This document shows positions 32,621 through 46,700 of a stretch of DNA of 64,000 nucleotides, piece after piece. The DNA is taken from NCBI GenBank assembly GCA_018881555.1, contig JACAXG010000007.1, positions 10,681,435-10,745,434 on the forward strand, read 5' to 3'. Positions within the stretch are counted from its first letter, which is position 1, and every line of letters begins with the position of its first letter. This DNA comes from Amblyornis subalaris. Taxonomy: Eukaryota; Chordata; Aves; Passeriformes; Ptilonorhynchidae. The translations under genes were made by a program, and so were the position numbers. Under the pieces are notes generated by a model. That model made no database searches. It saw only the letters and a program-made list of their open reading frames with translations, and was not told the origin of the DNA.

Positions 32621-35600
32621 TACAGTGCCCAGTTCGGCCCATGGTGACAAGGGTTTGTCCTGTTCGTTTGCCGCTGCCCTGTGGATGGGTCTTGNCGTGC
32701 CTATCGGGCGCACAGCTGCAGAGATCCTGCGGCCCTTGTCCTGTGAAACCGACCCGCAGGCACCCCTGCACTGTCCTGCGAGGAGCTTGCTTGTGTCCCA
32801 GGATATGTCCTCACTCGGGCTCGCCCCAGAATGGAGCATTGCCTGTGCTCAACACGGACCCTTGGAAGGGTACAGGCTNCACAAGGGCTGTTCTCTCCTA
32901 GCACGTATCTCTAGGCCAACTCAAAACATCGCTNTTCAAATCAAGGCTTGTTAGACCCAAACATCCCGACAGACCACGGATGCAAGGNTTTTACAACAGG
33001 CAAAGAGCTGCATGCACACCTCTCCTACTGGTGCTGTCAAGCAGAGTTGGTCTAACGCCAGCCTGTAGCCTCCAGGACACTGGCTCTCCAATTTTCTCCT
33101 CTACACTTACCCTCTCCTTTTGAGACTGCCTGCTTATAAATCCTCCTTTGGTTTCAACAGACCTCAACGTTCAGCATGGCTTCTGCAATCACCATCCATA
33201 TCTGGGATGAAGCAGCTCACATAAATTCTAACAGGACCAGCCCACAAAAGAAAGATCATGAGTAAATGCTGGTCACATCCATTTCGCTCACTGCTCAATA
33301 CCTCAAACCAGAAATGCTATAGTGATCAGCGAAGCNTGTGATGAGAAAATTTGTCCCAGCAACTGCTTACACTCTTTCAAGAGAGCTGCTCTGGGATGCA
33401 GCAATTCGCTTGGATTCCCAGTGGCATGAGGCAGTTTGTCAGCACCCTCTTTTCCTGTTTCAAAGTTCGTCAGAAATCCAGCCAGGAATCCAGAGACTGC
33501 TGCCTGTTTGTGGTACACCAGGGCTGTGTGGGGTCTTGCTCTTTGCTGGCGAAGTGAAAAAGGTAATGGGTACACCTGGGAGTTCACCTCCCAGAAGCCT
33601 TTGGAGATCAGCATTCCAGACCTGAAACCAGCCACCGCAGGACTGAGGTCAGTTGCAGGGCACTGTCTGGAGAGCCTCATACCTGNTTAGGCAGGTCCAG
33701 CTGTCACACTTCTAAAAATTCCTTAGATGTAGTACAGAGCCTTTTTTTTCCCTCAGAACTTGTGTTGGGGTTAATTTAGGGATGCTTTGTCCAATCTGCA
33801 CTAGAACTTCACCTGACACGAGTTATCTTAAAAACTTGGAAATTCGCAGCTTGTTTTGGTTTTATTGTGAAAGAAAAGCCTGTACAATCATATTACACAA
33901 GCCCTATATTCTGTAATACCCACTGTCCTATCTGCAAAGTGCGAGGACAGCAATAAACCTACAAAGCACAACAGGGGTGGCCTGGTGTTAATCCTTTCCA
34001 TTTGCACTGCTGTCTTAGCAGGAAACGGATGAGACATTTATTGCCATGAAGTATTGAGGAGTAGGAGCTTGAAAAGATGGGCATTTAGATTGTACCTTTC
34101 TGCTGCAGAGTTCATGTTCTGTAGCACAATAAAATTGATGGTGTTAAATGTTACTTCGTTGGTGTTTGGTTTCTTTTTTTTTTATATAGAAATCAAACAG
34201 GGATTAGAAAATAACCATGCTTCTGCTTCTTTCATGCCTTGGGGAATATTTCTTTATTTTAACAATTTTGCCCTTAATTTTGTCATTAGCCTTTAGATTC
34301 AGTAATCTAGAAGACAGACTTCAACCTGAAACACAACACAGCCTCACTTGCCCACTGNAATTCCAGAAAGAGTGTTTTGTTTGGGGTTGATCCCTTCTTC
34401 CCCTCCACCAAAAGGGTTTTTCTTTGTGGGGGGTGGGGTTGTTTTTGTGGTTTTGGCTCATCTAGTAACATAATTAAAAATCAAACAATCAGAAAAACAT
34501 TNTTTGAAACCTAAAGCACATCAATTATCTAAGCTCCACTGCTGTCAATGAAAAAAAAAAAGAAAAGGAACGTGTTTTGTTTGCTAAAACACATAAATAG
34601 TGAAAAGTTTTGGTAGTTGTTGTGCTGGCTTTGTGGATTGGTCACCCAGCACCCCCTTCTGCACAGAACTGTAAATAAATCAAATACTTCAAGTCTGTGT
34701 GTGTGAGAGAACCATTCTTGGGACAACATCCTTGGTGAGAGATGGTGGTGCAGTCCTGGCCAGGGGCTGAGATCACAACGGTGGTTGTTCAGAAGGCAGC
34801 AGATAACAAGAGAGATTCTGATTTTCTTTGTCACCATTTGCCAAAAAATTCCTCCTCCTTGGCCTTGTAGGAAAGACAGCTTCTCATCCAGCTAATATGA
34901 TCACTGGGCAAAGTTCACCACATTTTACTGCCTCTCTCGATAACTGATTGACAGATTGAGTGATGCTAGGATGTCTTGAGCAGCCTCTTTATACAGATAC
35001 GACCATAAAGTTTATGGCATACAAAAGAGGGAAGTGGTATTGCTTCTTAATTCCCAAACAGAAACCAGCCTTTTGATTACATGAAATAATGGATATTTAT
35101 TTGCTATCTTCTCCCCAGACAATAAATAAGCCATTGAACAGTGCCTTATTCAGTTCACTCACCAGCCTTCTGCTTGGCCATAATTTCCTCCAGCCAAAAA
35201 TACTCTTAACACCTGGAAAGGAAATCACAGCAAAGGCACATCTTGTGGCAGTTTAATTGCCCCAAGCCCTCAATTTCATCACTCTCAGTTTGACAAAGGT
35301 GGGATGAATACTCTAAGCTGGATCAGTGCAAGATCCTGGGAAGAAGAGAACTGTCTCAGAGTCTCACCTGGCACAGATAACTCAGCCACCTTTGCTGGCT
35401 CTTCTGCTTTTTTCATTGCATTGAGAGTAAGCACCGAATTCCTGAGCTACTCCTTNCCCATNTTCACAAGACATTGAGCATCAGCCCAGACTCAGCTCAG
35501 GACTGTGAATGTGGGCAGCCTGCACAGAGCCACAGAGGGCACCTAAAGGGCCTGTGCTGGGAAGTTAAAGAGCTTCTGTCTGGGCCATATAAATAATTCA

Positions 35601-38600
35601 GGCTGAAAACAGTGCTGTTAGTTGTCCCAAGGAGCACCACCCAATTCAACCTGAACCATTCACATGGATATAGGTACAGCATGTGTAGAGCCCTTTATGT
35701 TGGCCTTCTACATACTGAGTCTAGAACAGTTCCCACTTGCTGTCCTCTCACATCACAGANGAAGAACATCTCAAAAGCAAAAAGGAATACAAGCTGTGGA
35801 TACCCATTACAGCAAAAATCACGCAGACTCAAAAAGGCTTTAAATGGAAAAAGACACAGTAGTTATTTTACTCTGGCATTAGGGTGCAAGGATCAAGATC
35901 TAGCACACATGAAAAGACACTCATTTTTTCTAGTTCAACTATCACATTTCAAAGCCTGCTTTTGTGGCCACTTTTCACATGCGAACGGTTTCTGGTTTTG
36001 ACCCAGGTCTCACCTTTGCATCAAGAAAGTTCTCCTGTGGGACTGTCTGTCAAGTCATAAGTTTGAGCAGCCAGGTTAAATAGCTCCAGTAGTGCTCCCC
36101 AATGCTCCCTGTTCCTGCCCNCTCTCCAAAGTGATACATCTCAGTTCGACATCACTGGTGGTGGGGATATAGTCCTGGACTGTGAAAGGAAGAGCCCAAC
36201 AGGAGAGGCCTGAGGATCATCCCTGCCTCAAGGGTATCCAGGCCTGGAAATAAACCCTTACAGCTCCTTTTGCACTTTCCTTCCCNGTCTCTATTTCTTT
36301 TTCCAGCTGCTCAAGGACTACATTTCAGTTTCCTGTTCGGTGCAGACACCTGGTGGTCGAGCTGGTGCTGGCAGCTGAACAAGGGAAGTCAAACAAGAGA
36401 GGGATGCAGGGTCTTTTTTCCTTACACTTTGCCCTAGCGANAGGAAAAACAAATTCTCCTACACANCAAGGCTTTATTTTCAGTTTTGTTCCCCTTCTAC
36501 CTCACCCCTCATTTACTCCCCTCATCAAGCCTCAGGGACCTGCTGCTCCTGGGTGTTCAGGAGAAAGGGCAGACTATGCCTAACAGATTCCAAGCCACTT
36601 CTGCANTGTAAGTGTGCTCAGAGCTGGAGAGGAGGCTCTTTGAGCAGTGCAAGTGACATTCCCCCAAGCAATATCTGGTACACAGATGTTCCACAGTGCA
36701 AAGAATGGCTTCAGTCAGTCCTGCCAGGTGCAGGTAACTGCACCTCACTCCTCNCTGTCACAGCCAGGAGCAGTTGGCAGCAGGAGCGTCTCCAGACATT
36801 NTGTGTGGTCCTTTCTGGACCACCTCCATCTGCCTGCAGTCTCCTGCCTCTGTTCTTGGATGCATTTTGTGTATGCTTTGGCTGTGCAGCACTGGAGGGG
36901 AAAAGAGTTACACTTTGTTTCAGTGCATGCTGAAGAAAAGCTTTATGCAAGACACAGATCCTTCAGTGCAAGAGGGAAGGGTATTCCAGCTCTCCCACCG
37001 AGATACTGTGCAGGCAGAACACATANGGAGAGTATTCTATACATTGAAAGAAATACGTAGGGTCAAGGACTATTCCATACTCCATCTGCTAAAGGTGGGA
37101 TCAACCTTAATTTTACCTTTTCCAGAAGTGCAGCAAAGAGGGAGATCACCTGAGATGTTCACCTGAATGAAGTTCTGGAGGTGCTTGGTTCTTACCAGTG
37201 TCTTAAACCAGACGTGCCACAACAGCCTGGCTTGTAAGTGTAACATCAGGTGAATCTCTCAAAGTATACAAAGCTCTTTTGCCCAAAGAGCCCAAGACAA
37301 ATGTAACTTGACGAAAAAGACTAATCTCAAGAATGAGTAGATACTCCCAAACCNTGGCTGTGGTCTCTCTCTCTCTGTTCAGTGTTTCTTCAAAACCTAG
37401 TGTGTGTCCAAGGTAAGTAATTTCCCCACATTCAGACCGCTATTTTAATGCCATTTTGTTTTCAGACGTCTGGAGCTGGAAAAGCAGGAGCCAGCCTGTT
37501 GCCATGAGCTTACTTGCATTATATAATTTGCTCTATAACCGAGTAAATTCCAAATTGTAAAGCAGATGACTTGTCTGCTTACAGGAGGTTGTGGAAGCAA
37601 TGTGATACTAAACTGATACATGAATGGACTGATAAAAGAAGCAAGAATGTGATTGAAATCAAGACGGTGAGAAACAGGACTTAGAACTAACGTTTTGCAT
37701 TTGACCAATGACAAGGCAGGAAGAAAGAGGAGAGAGGGAGAATAAATGTATTTAAAAACATTTTTATATGCTCACTGGGTTCATTCCACAAGTACCTGTT
37801 TTCAAAAATTAGGTATGTGGGTGATGGTAGGCTTGTTGCTTTTTTCTCTACAAAAAGTTAGAGTTCTTTTTGGGGTTTCCACCTCTCCTTCTGCAGTTGG
37901 AGGAAAAAAAGGAATTAAAACCGAAGATTTATGTTGAATCATATGCCCCGTATGGTCAGTCCCAAGAGAAACATTTCAATGAGGGCACTTTTGACTCAGT
38001 AGGATGTAAAATTACAGGGAGAAAACTGATTGTACTCTTGCTGCTTATGATTGTTTCATTTTGCATTTTACTTTGTTCCCATCTCAGAATGCCTGGACAC
38101 TTTTCAGTAGGGCACAAAGCAAGATAACATCTGCTTAATCTGAATCTCATTTCCTTTACTCCAAAGAAGCCAGCTTTCCAGGTGGTGCAAACCAGGCTAT
38201 AGTGTCCTACCTGAATTGCTGCTTGCTTTTAGCTTTATTTCAATTACAAGGTACCTATTCCAAGGAAAAAGCTCGGAGAAATGAGGTTATGTAGGAAATA
38301 TGCCCCAGTAAAATTTATTATGATGTTTAATTCTCATTGTCTTCACACCACATGTCGGCAGAAGTTGAAGAGTATGCAGATAAAGCAGTTGCTGACTGCT
38401 GGGTATNGTCATAATCTAAACACATTTCTTCTTGTGAACCTTCATTCTTATTTCCTCATCCCACCCCATCCATANCTCCGGATCTGCTTCATTTTTATCA
38501 CAAGAGGGCACCCTGCATCAGACTAAAGCTTCCCATCCACATCTTGAAAGGCAAAAGCTGAAAAGAGGAAAGTCCTTGGGCTGAAATGAGCTCNCAGGAA

Positions 38601-41600
38601 GAGCCACCAGGGAACAGCCAGATGAACCTGCAATGGCAGTGCCTTCTCCTTGGGTGGGAGGGATAAACATTCACTCTCCTCTCTTTCCAGCAGGAAGAGG
38701 ACTTCTGTGATTTTTAAAACTAAATTCTGCTGGAGATAACTGAAATGCAACTCTTCCCTCCTTTTTACTGAAAACCGGCTAAATATACAGCTGATACTCT
38801 TCACAAGACATTATGTAACTATTAGTTTCCAAGGCAGCTAATAAAAAGGAAAGAGTTTTATTCTTTGAGAAGAAAAGCAGCATTTAAACAATCCAATCAA
38901 GTATGCTANTAGTTCACAAAATGAAATTTGTATAGACAGAAGCAAGTATGGGCTTAAATAAATACACACTTTGCTTCAAAAGGTGGTGACTGTTTCTTAA
39001 GCGTAACAAGCACCTAAGAGCATTCTAACAAAAGGCGTTCTGTCCTAAAACCCTGTATTATGAAAGCAACCTTCTGGAATAAATCTGAATTTGATTTTGT
39101 ACGAGGAAAGGAAANTTCCATCTGTTAAAAAACTAACAATGAGAGGCACTGTTCTCATACACTTACCTTTCCTTTTTCTTGAAACTTAATCTAATAATGA
39201 CATACCCTGTGAATATTGNTCCGGAATATAATTTCAATAATCTTCTGTGAAAACAGCTCAACACGTATTGCAGTTCTATGTTTTCACTAAACCTGTTGAA
39301 ACAGAGATTCACAGATCAGGTCTCCTTAATGCTCAGCCCTCCGAATTCAGGTTGGATCTTCAAACGAGACCTGTTCTCTGTGATGCTGCTTGAGAGTATG
39401 TAATGCTCTCAGCACTTTTTTATGGGGGGCAAACAGCCTCTGAATACTAATTCTGCTGGTTATCAAATTGAGCCACNCAAGGATCAAGGAACACCACAGG
39501 CTACTTCCTTTAGGTCTGATTCTGAACTGCCAAACAGAAAGAAGTACCAAAAAAGCAATAGGTTTGCTCAAACAGAAATTAAGGAGACACAGTAATGTTC
39601 TCCATTGTTAGCATCAGAATAGATTGTTACCTTAGCAACAGCAGTAGGAAGAAACACATTGCATGTAGCCCAATAAACACCCCTTACTTGTTATACCTCA
39701 TGTTTCACATGCTACTTTTCTAAGCTTTTCTTACAAATTACTCTGNTTTCACAAAAAATTCTGCTGTCATACTATCGGGTTACTCTTGCTGACATTTGAT
39801 GTTATTTCCTCTTAATCCTGGTAGCAGATATAGCCTATTTCTGACTCCCTTTACAAGACAGTCACTATGGTATTTCTAGGAATCAGTGGAGCTTCTTAGG
39901 CAGCAAACCCAAATTTCAACATATGCATGTCAAGCAAACTACTGTAAACTACTTTTGTTGCTTGCTCTTCTTTCTATTCCATACCNCTAGCCACAATTAT
40001 TACATGCCTCAGGAAAAGGGTGCCAATTCATTTCCTACCAGATTCTTGTTTCTATTACTCCATAGGTCCTCTTCCAACTTCTTTTACAGAAAAGCAGAAT
40101 GCAGCTCTCTGAATTGTCCAGAGAAGAAGAGGTCAAGGCAAAGTGTAACTCTTTCTTAAATAACTCTCCCAGCCCTAATTATTTCTGACTTTTTACATAG
40201 ACCTTTCTCCCAAGACAAAGTCNTTTAAAAAGCAGTGAGGCATTCCACATGTAAATGCTACTGACTTGTCAGACAACAAGGACCGGTTAATGCCAGGAAA
40301 GTTATTTAATCTTTTGACCTCTAGACCAAACTTGGGGGCCTGCAGAGGATCCTGCTGTAACACCAACAGTTATTCTGCTTGGTTTATTGCTGTCTGAAAT
40401 ACGCTGGCTCCAGATGCTGCTTTCCCCTGCACCTGGAAGTCCACCTAAGAACCACTTCCCCTTCCAGCCTTTGGACTTCACAAGGCAGGGCGGAAAAGCA
40501 CTAAAAGAAAGCAGATAATCTGGCCCCACAGAGTCACTGGCATTCAGACTTCTTTGGCTATATAAATAACTGATGAAAACCAGCTGCTTTATTCACATTA
40601 TCTTCAACATATTTCTTCCTGACAAGTCATCTCCATGAAAGAAGGACGCTGTATTTACTTGGCTTGTAATGAGACATCCTTTTGGGCCACACACACTGTG
40701 GCTAAAACTTTCTAATAAAGGAGAAAGAAAAAACCCATATTCCACAAGAGCTTAATGCAGCACAGTGTAATAATGACAAAGTGCCCGTGGGTATGAAATG
40801 ATGCCCTTTCTGGCACCAAACTCTCACATCTAAGCTCACTGAACGTGATCAGTTCTTTGAGTGCGAAGTGTCAGCTTAGCACACGCCTTCCCCTTAAGGA
40901 GGAAAAATCTGCTCAGCATGACCAAGATGAGACAGAGGAGACAAAGAGCAGATACCAGGGCACTACGAAAGGATTGTCTGTCTCTTCCAGCAGAAATACT
41001 GCAGGAAGCCCACATGGGAGCATGCTACAGACAGCTAGGACAAGGAAAACCCCCCCAAATGACAGGGAATATTCCCTAGAATAACCGAAGTCTTGGAAAA
41101 TGAACGACATTTTGCCTATTAGCCTATCTACCTGTTTTAGTGCTAGATCAAGTTTCAGCTCGGTCAAGAAGAGTCTGTCTGGGAAGGCCGACAAAAAACC
41201 AACGCAAATGCAAAATACTCAGGTGTACGTAAAGATTCTTAGTTGCTCTTTTATAGGTGACAGCTATAATTAGGATTTTGGACATTTTTGCATTCAACTG
41301 ACTGTTCTTTTCATGGTGATGCCATGAAGATTTTTCCAAATGGGAGAACAGGGAAATAGCTGGATGATAAGGACAGGTATTCTTGTGGGCTTAGCCAGAC
41401 ATCTATAGGTTATTTTGAACCACTTGGTTCACACGGGTCTGTAAGTCCTAGAGTTTTTGACTCTGAATCACAAGAAGAAAGTGCACCACAAAGAAATAAG
41501 CAATGTTTGAATAATTTATACAGGACACATCGGTGTTGCCTCTGGCCCCATTAAGCAGTGAGCATCTGTCAGCACTCAGCTGGGATTCTCAGTCCTGTCT

Positions 41601-42339
41601 GAACACTCAGCTTGTAGAGTTAATGAGTGCTTGTAACTCCTCATTTCTGAGAGTTTGTGATGCCTCCTTTAGGAGCTGGTCGACCGTAGAAGGATCAGTC
41701 CTTTCCTCTCTCATTTGCCACGGACAGGTGGGAATGGCTGTTTCCAAGCCACTGGTTCAACAGCCTGACAGTAGCTCAGGAGGTTCAAAATTAAAGCTCA
41801 GCACAGTGGCTGCACCAAACGATGTAGCAGAGGGCAGGGTAAGACTAACATCAAACACTGAGTTAAATAATGGCTGAAAGAGCAGCTCTGGCTTGCCAGA
41901 GTTCAGGGAATGTGCATTCCCCTTTCAAGCACCAGGCATAAGCCTCAACAACAGGTGAAGGATGTCGAGGGGAAGATGGGAAAGACCTCACCTGATGAAA
42001 GCTGGGAAGCAAGTCTGTGCATGGCAGAGGCAGTTTTCTCCTTTCCAAGAGCTGGCCTCTTCTTCCTCCTTCACTCTAACTCAGGGAGAATGGGAAAGGA
42101 GGAGAGGAATCCTTCTCTACTGTCAGGGCTTGAGACCCTGGTGGTGGTCCTTATGGAATATGTGACTCAGTGACTTCCAGCATCTTGTACCAGCAAACAG
42201 GCTGTAGTTAAGGACAGCATCCCCATTAATGAGGGCTGCTTCAGCATGTTACTACCGAATTCAAAATTAAAAGTATTTGCCTGAAAAGGCATGGACAGAA
42301 CATAAAAACCACCTCACCTGAAAACTCGAAGAGATGCAG
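32621..42339. other. Intergenic region between PRKG2 promoter and RASGEF1B 3' end
   Basis: About 9.7 kb without any recognisable exon, RNA gene or transposon. Only short unrelated open frames interrupted by stops are present. Regulatory elements of PRKG2 or RASGEF1B could be here but cannot be identified without comparison to other species. Confidence 0.6.
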
Positions 42340-42356
42340 TGCAACAAATAAATATA

Positions 42357-42362
42357 TTTATT
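42357..42362 (-). terminator. Candidate distal RASGEF1B polyadenylation signal AATAAA
   Basis: Minus-strand AATAAA about 1.3 kb after the stop, in AT-rich context. A proximal AATAAA at 43,046-43,041 is the alternative. Not proven by sequence alone. Confidence 0.35.
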
Positions 42363-42664
42363 CTTACTGTTTTTCTTTTTTTAGTAACAGTGGCAGAATA
42401 ATTGCAAATAGCTTTTTTTTTGCCAAGTATGTACTTTTGCTTATTGATTTTGAGTCCAGGGTCATCTACAGATACAGTTTTGTTTTGGTTTTTTGTTTTA
42501 ATCAGGTTCCTCCTAGAATAGATATAGTGACTAAATACTCAGAGCTACTAAAGACTTATTAGGTCTGTAACACAGTGAACTACTTCACAGTTATAAAACA
42601 TAATCCCTAAAGCAAACACACAGGGAGACTGTTTTGTTCATAGCTGCAGTTGAGAAGAAGCCTC

Positions 42665-42681
42665 TTTTTTTTTTTTTTTTT
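42665..42681. repeat. Oligo(T)17 tract
   Basis: Uninterrupted T run on the plus strand, within the presumed RASGEF1B 3' UTR. Its length is probably unreliable in the assembly. Confidence 0.9.
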
Positions 42682-43070
42682 GCTTTTTGGCATCTTGCTA
42701 TTTCAGTCAATGCGGATTGTGTTCTCCACTGTTACCTCTTCAAAAAAAAGCAATTATAAAAATTACTTAATAAAAACATACTCTCGTATTTCAACACAGT
42801 CTGTATGCCCGTTTCTCAAAGACTATTCTAGAAAAGTCAGCTGTTCAACCTAATATAAGAAGAAGGTCAAGTATGGAAAATTAAGAGTAACAAAACCGCA
42901 CAGTAAAAATAAGAATGTCTGTAGCATGTAGTGGTTAGTTGTAAAGAAGTGAACCAAAGAAAACAACCTCCCTAGAAGTTGTAGAGCCACATAGCTACTA
43001 TCTTTTTATAGCAGGTATATTTTCTACCACAGCCTTGATTTTTATTACTTTATACTTTTAAAATAACTTA

Positions 43071-43094
43071 TAATAATAATAATAATAATAATAA
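43071..43094. repeat. (TAA)n microsatellite, eight units
   Basis: Perfect trinucleotide run within the presumed RASGEF1B 3' UTR; it would read as (UUA)n in the transcript. Confidence 0.95.
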
Positions 43095-43684
43095 CGAGTT
43101 TGCCTGCCAGCAGCCAACTCAAAAACATATTGGAAAAAGAAAAAAACCACAGCCACCATTACAGTGGTGGGGAGAAATTCTCCTCAGCAGCCGATTTGTT
43201 GTGTCCAGTCCTTTCCCTTCTTAGCAACCCCAAGCTTCTGGGCTATATTCAGCTTATTAGGAATGGGAGCTCTTCAATAGAGCAGACTTGGGTTTCACTG
43301 AAAGGAATGGTGAGTATTTCTCCTCCATAATCTCCTGTAAACTCTGCAGGGTCCTTGTAGCAGCAAGCTGCAGCAAAAGGAAAGGAAAGAATATTCCATC
43401 CAGGTGTGAAATGATTCATAGGCGGCATCCGAGATCTTCAAAGGATTCTCAATCAATACTTCAGCCTGAATCCCAGATGAGTGGGCTGTGATTTTATCTC
43501 ATCTGTCAGATGGGAGAAGCTGCCTGTTTGTTCTTGAATTAACTTCTTTCATCTTTGCTGCCACAATACCGCAACTGACTGCGCATCTTTCATCATTTTG
43601 AGTGCCACTCAGTGTACAGAAAAATAAACCAAGCCATGCCCCTTGGCAATCCATGTAACACAGCAACAGCAGGCATTGTGTGCT

Positions 43685-43709
43685 CTAGACTCTGCCCAGA
43701 AGCGCTGAC
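43685..43709 (-). CDS. RASGEF1B: RASGEF1B coding exon 13: last eight codons
   Basis: 25 bp coding: (R)SALLGRV and TAG at 43,687-43,685. The acceptor is CTTTCAG. Human ends SSLLGRV, so this tiny terminal segment is recognisable and in phase. The exon continues leftward as 3' UTR. Confidence 0.9.
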
Positions 43710-46700
43710 CTGAAAGGAAGAGGGAAATGCAAATAAGTAAAGACAATCATTAAAATGATGTAAATCTCAGACAGACTGACTACAATAAGGAACCTGTGAA
43801 ACTGAGACTCGTGTTACCACAGATTTTCATCTCGTCACCCTGTGTAATGCAGAGTGTCTGTGCCCTGGTGTGAGTAACTCTCCCTTTCTGTCTTCTCCTC
43901 AAAATAAGTGGAATTAATCAGATGGAATTGTTACATCTCCCTGCCATAATGGCTCATGTATCCTTCCGTCATTAGTAAAATCAAAGAGTTGATGAGGCTG
44001 TATTCAAACAGCAGTAGAAGCAAAGCCAAAAATATGATTTTGCTGAATTTTGTCCCCCCTCAGCCTGGACTCTAAATTAACTGGTTTCATTAATGCATTT
44101 GCCCTAGAGTGATCTTTATGCAAACCTCAGCCCTGTCTGACAGGCTGGTGCAGAAAGGGATGCAGTAGCTGTGAAAATATCTGTGTGGAATCCAGAGTGC
44201 TCTGTATAGTACTTGTGAGGAAGTAGGGATTTCTTGGATTTTAGAAAGTATTTTCTTCCTACACCGAGTAACACAAGAAATTAAGACACAAAATTGCTTA
44301 TTCTAAGTCCCATTTCCTAAGGGAAAGGAGGACTGAGAGGGTTTAAGATAAAGACTGATTGTTCTACTTTTTCCAAGAGTCCCAGATTGGAGGGGGGATT
44401 TACAACCATGCTGTGCCCCATCTGTTGAAACACGTAACGTGCCATTTGGTTTTAACTGTTTGATGCTTGCCCTGTATCCCATTCTATTTATTTATTGATC
44501 CGGGTAACCTCTGACACAAACCTTAGTGTCTTCCATCTGTCCTTTTCCATGTGGTTCTCGGGACTTTCGCTTTCATAGGAAGCCAAGTAAAGTGCTGCAA
44601 TCAGAAGCAAATACATTATGTTAGGCCTACTGGCGATTTAGAATTTGCTCTCCCCGCAAAGTGGGCTGAGTTAAATGAAGCAGGCATGTATTATCCATCC
44701 CTCAGATTAGGGCTTCAGAATCCCATTAGGAAGTATAGCACTGCTTATAATTGCACCCAGACAACTAACAAACTGTGCATGAGAACAAAGACTACCCCGA
44801 GGGGGGGAAAAACCAACCAGTGGAAACTCAAAAGCACAGGAGAAGAAAGCACTCGAGAGAAAATAAAATGAGCCCAGGGACATGGTGCTTTGTAAGTAAC
44901 CAGTGAAGTCCTTGTTTTCTTTCTTAAGCAGTACCCTTTAGTGCAAAGTATCCTGAAAGTCCATATAAATACATTTCATATGACATTTAGAACGACCATA
45001 TCAATTTTGTTCATTGCATTTCAGAGAAAAGGATAATGTTGATCCTCACAAACTATATACACATAAAAGAAAATATTATCTTCTCTGTCATTTTTAAGGA
45101 AGGAGCATTTTTCACTTGCCAGACAGAGATGTCTCAGGACTGTCTTTCTTTACTGTGAGGAAGCCACAACTTAACATCGAAAGAGAGAAAGCAGTAGCCA
45201 GTGACACCAGCCCTGCAGAAGTCCAGAGCTCCTTACCATCATCACTGAAGACTGGGACAGTGAGCAAGTACTGCAGAATCTTCCAATCCCTTTCAAAAGG
45301 ACATTCCACTTGCTTCCATGTCATAAATTCACTGACTTGCTTTGCCAATTCCCAAAATTTCTGTCAGAATACAAAACAGGAGAGGTGCTATATATTGAAC
45401 AGCACTACCTACTCTAAGCATTTATTTAAAAAGAGGGAGAGATCTTGGTTTGGAGACCAAGGCTTGGATGGTCTCCAGCTTTTAAGATAGAATTGAACAT
45501 GCTCTGACTCAACAACTCAGCTTCTAACTTTTGTGTTCCTGTTTCAAACTGTGGTAATTCCCACGCCTTTGCCTTGTTAAAATTGCCGTTATTTATGAAT
45601 ACAAATATAGTAGATCACAAACTGCACTTAGTTTTTTTTTCAAAGAGCTGGTAACACTCCTTATGCCCAACTTTTAACTTTGATGATACTTGTGCTTTTT
45701 GTTTTGCAATTAAATACTTAATGATTTTCACAACAGATGCTGAATACTGGCATTTCAAAATCCAAATATATCCTGTCAGTTAGTTAATCTGAAATGCTCT
45801 ATTTTCTTGCTGGAAATTTATGCCAAAAATAAACACTCTCCATGTAGTGTGTTGATGTCATTAACTGATAAGCTCTTTCAATTAAAGTTTAACATGCCTT
45901 GCGTGCACATGGATTTCTTGAGCTAAAGGACACTCCAGGTCATTGCATAGCCTAGTTTTAGAACCTTTAGGCTAATTCAGGCCAATGACTACAACTGATA
46001 TGTATTGCAATTTTGTGTCAGTGACCCAGGCTTCTTGGCAACTGAAAGTACCAGGAAATAAATCATTGGGTAATCCACATTGTCAGATAACAAGCATGAA
46101 ATCAGAGGCAGAAGAACTACTGAAAGACAAGAGACTCAGAACTGCTTCACTGCTGGTTTATCACATGTTTCTTCAGGGACAATCTGGGACTTACCTGCAT
46201 GAAAATACTGCCTATATATCTCAAAGGAGGAACTCACTTTTTACGTGAGGAATTAAAAAATAAGCTCTAAAACACTAATGTGAATGATCTTGTCATTAAG
46301 TATAATAATCCTGTGAATTGAAATGTTGAGATGAATTTGAGCACAGGGAAGAAGTTCTGAATTCCCCGCCTCCCCCAAATATTGTGTGTATTGAAAGTTT
46401 CCATAAACACTCCAACTCCAATAAAACTGCTTTTTCATGACTACCTCCCAGCTCCTCTGAGAAGCAAAAGATATACTCAAATTGCAGTCTAAGTTTGCTC
46501 TCCCAGAATCCAGAGGAAGTTGGACCATGATTTGCTTCAGTTTTCTGTTAAAGAGGCTGACTCTGTATCAAAACCCCACTCTTGGTGTTTTACTTACTTC
46601 AAAATTGACGTGACCATTTGGAAGGCGATTGGCACAACCCTCGTTGAGGAAGTAAATATCTTTGATCAAGAGGCTGAAGAAAGGTATTACAATCTAAGGA

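Larger units (their letters stand above)
42340..43684 (-). other. RASGEF1B: Probable RASGEF1B 3' untranslated region
   Basis: AT-rich sequence after the stop codon without coding potential. Minus-strand AATAAA hexamers at 43,046-43,041 and 42,362-42,357 suggest UTRs of about 0.65 or 1.3 kb. It contains a (TAA)8 run and an oligo(T)17 tract. The end is inferred only. Confidence 0.4.

Noticed and set aside
31803..32954. Several long open frames on both strands (up to 360 codons) between 31,803 and 32,954
   Set aside because: They overlap one another in GC- and CpG-rich DNA, where stop codons are rare. The translations are low-complexity Arg/Pro/Gly/Ala with no family resemblance, and the region is explained by the CpG island.
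35580..35596. TATA-like ATATAAATA motifs (also near 40,560)
   Set aside because: No associated exon, initiator or conserved context; AT-rich chance matches.
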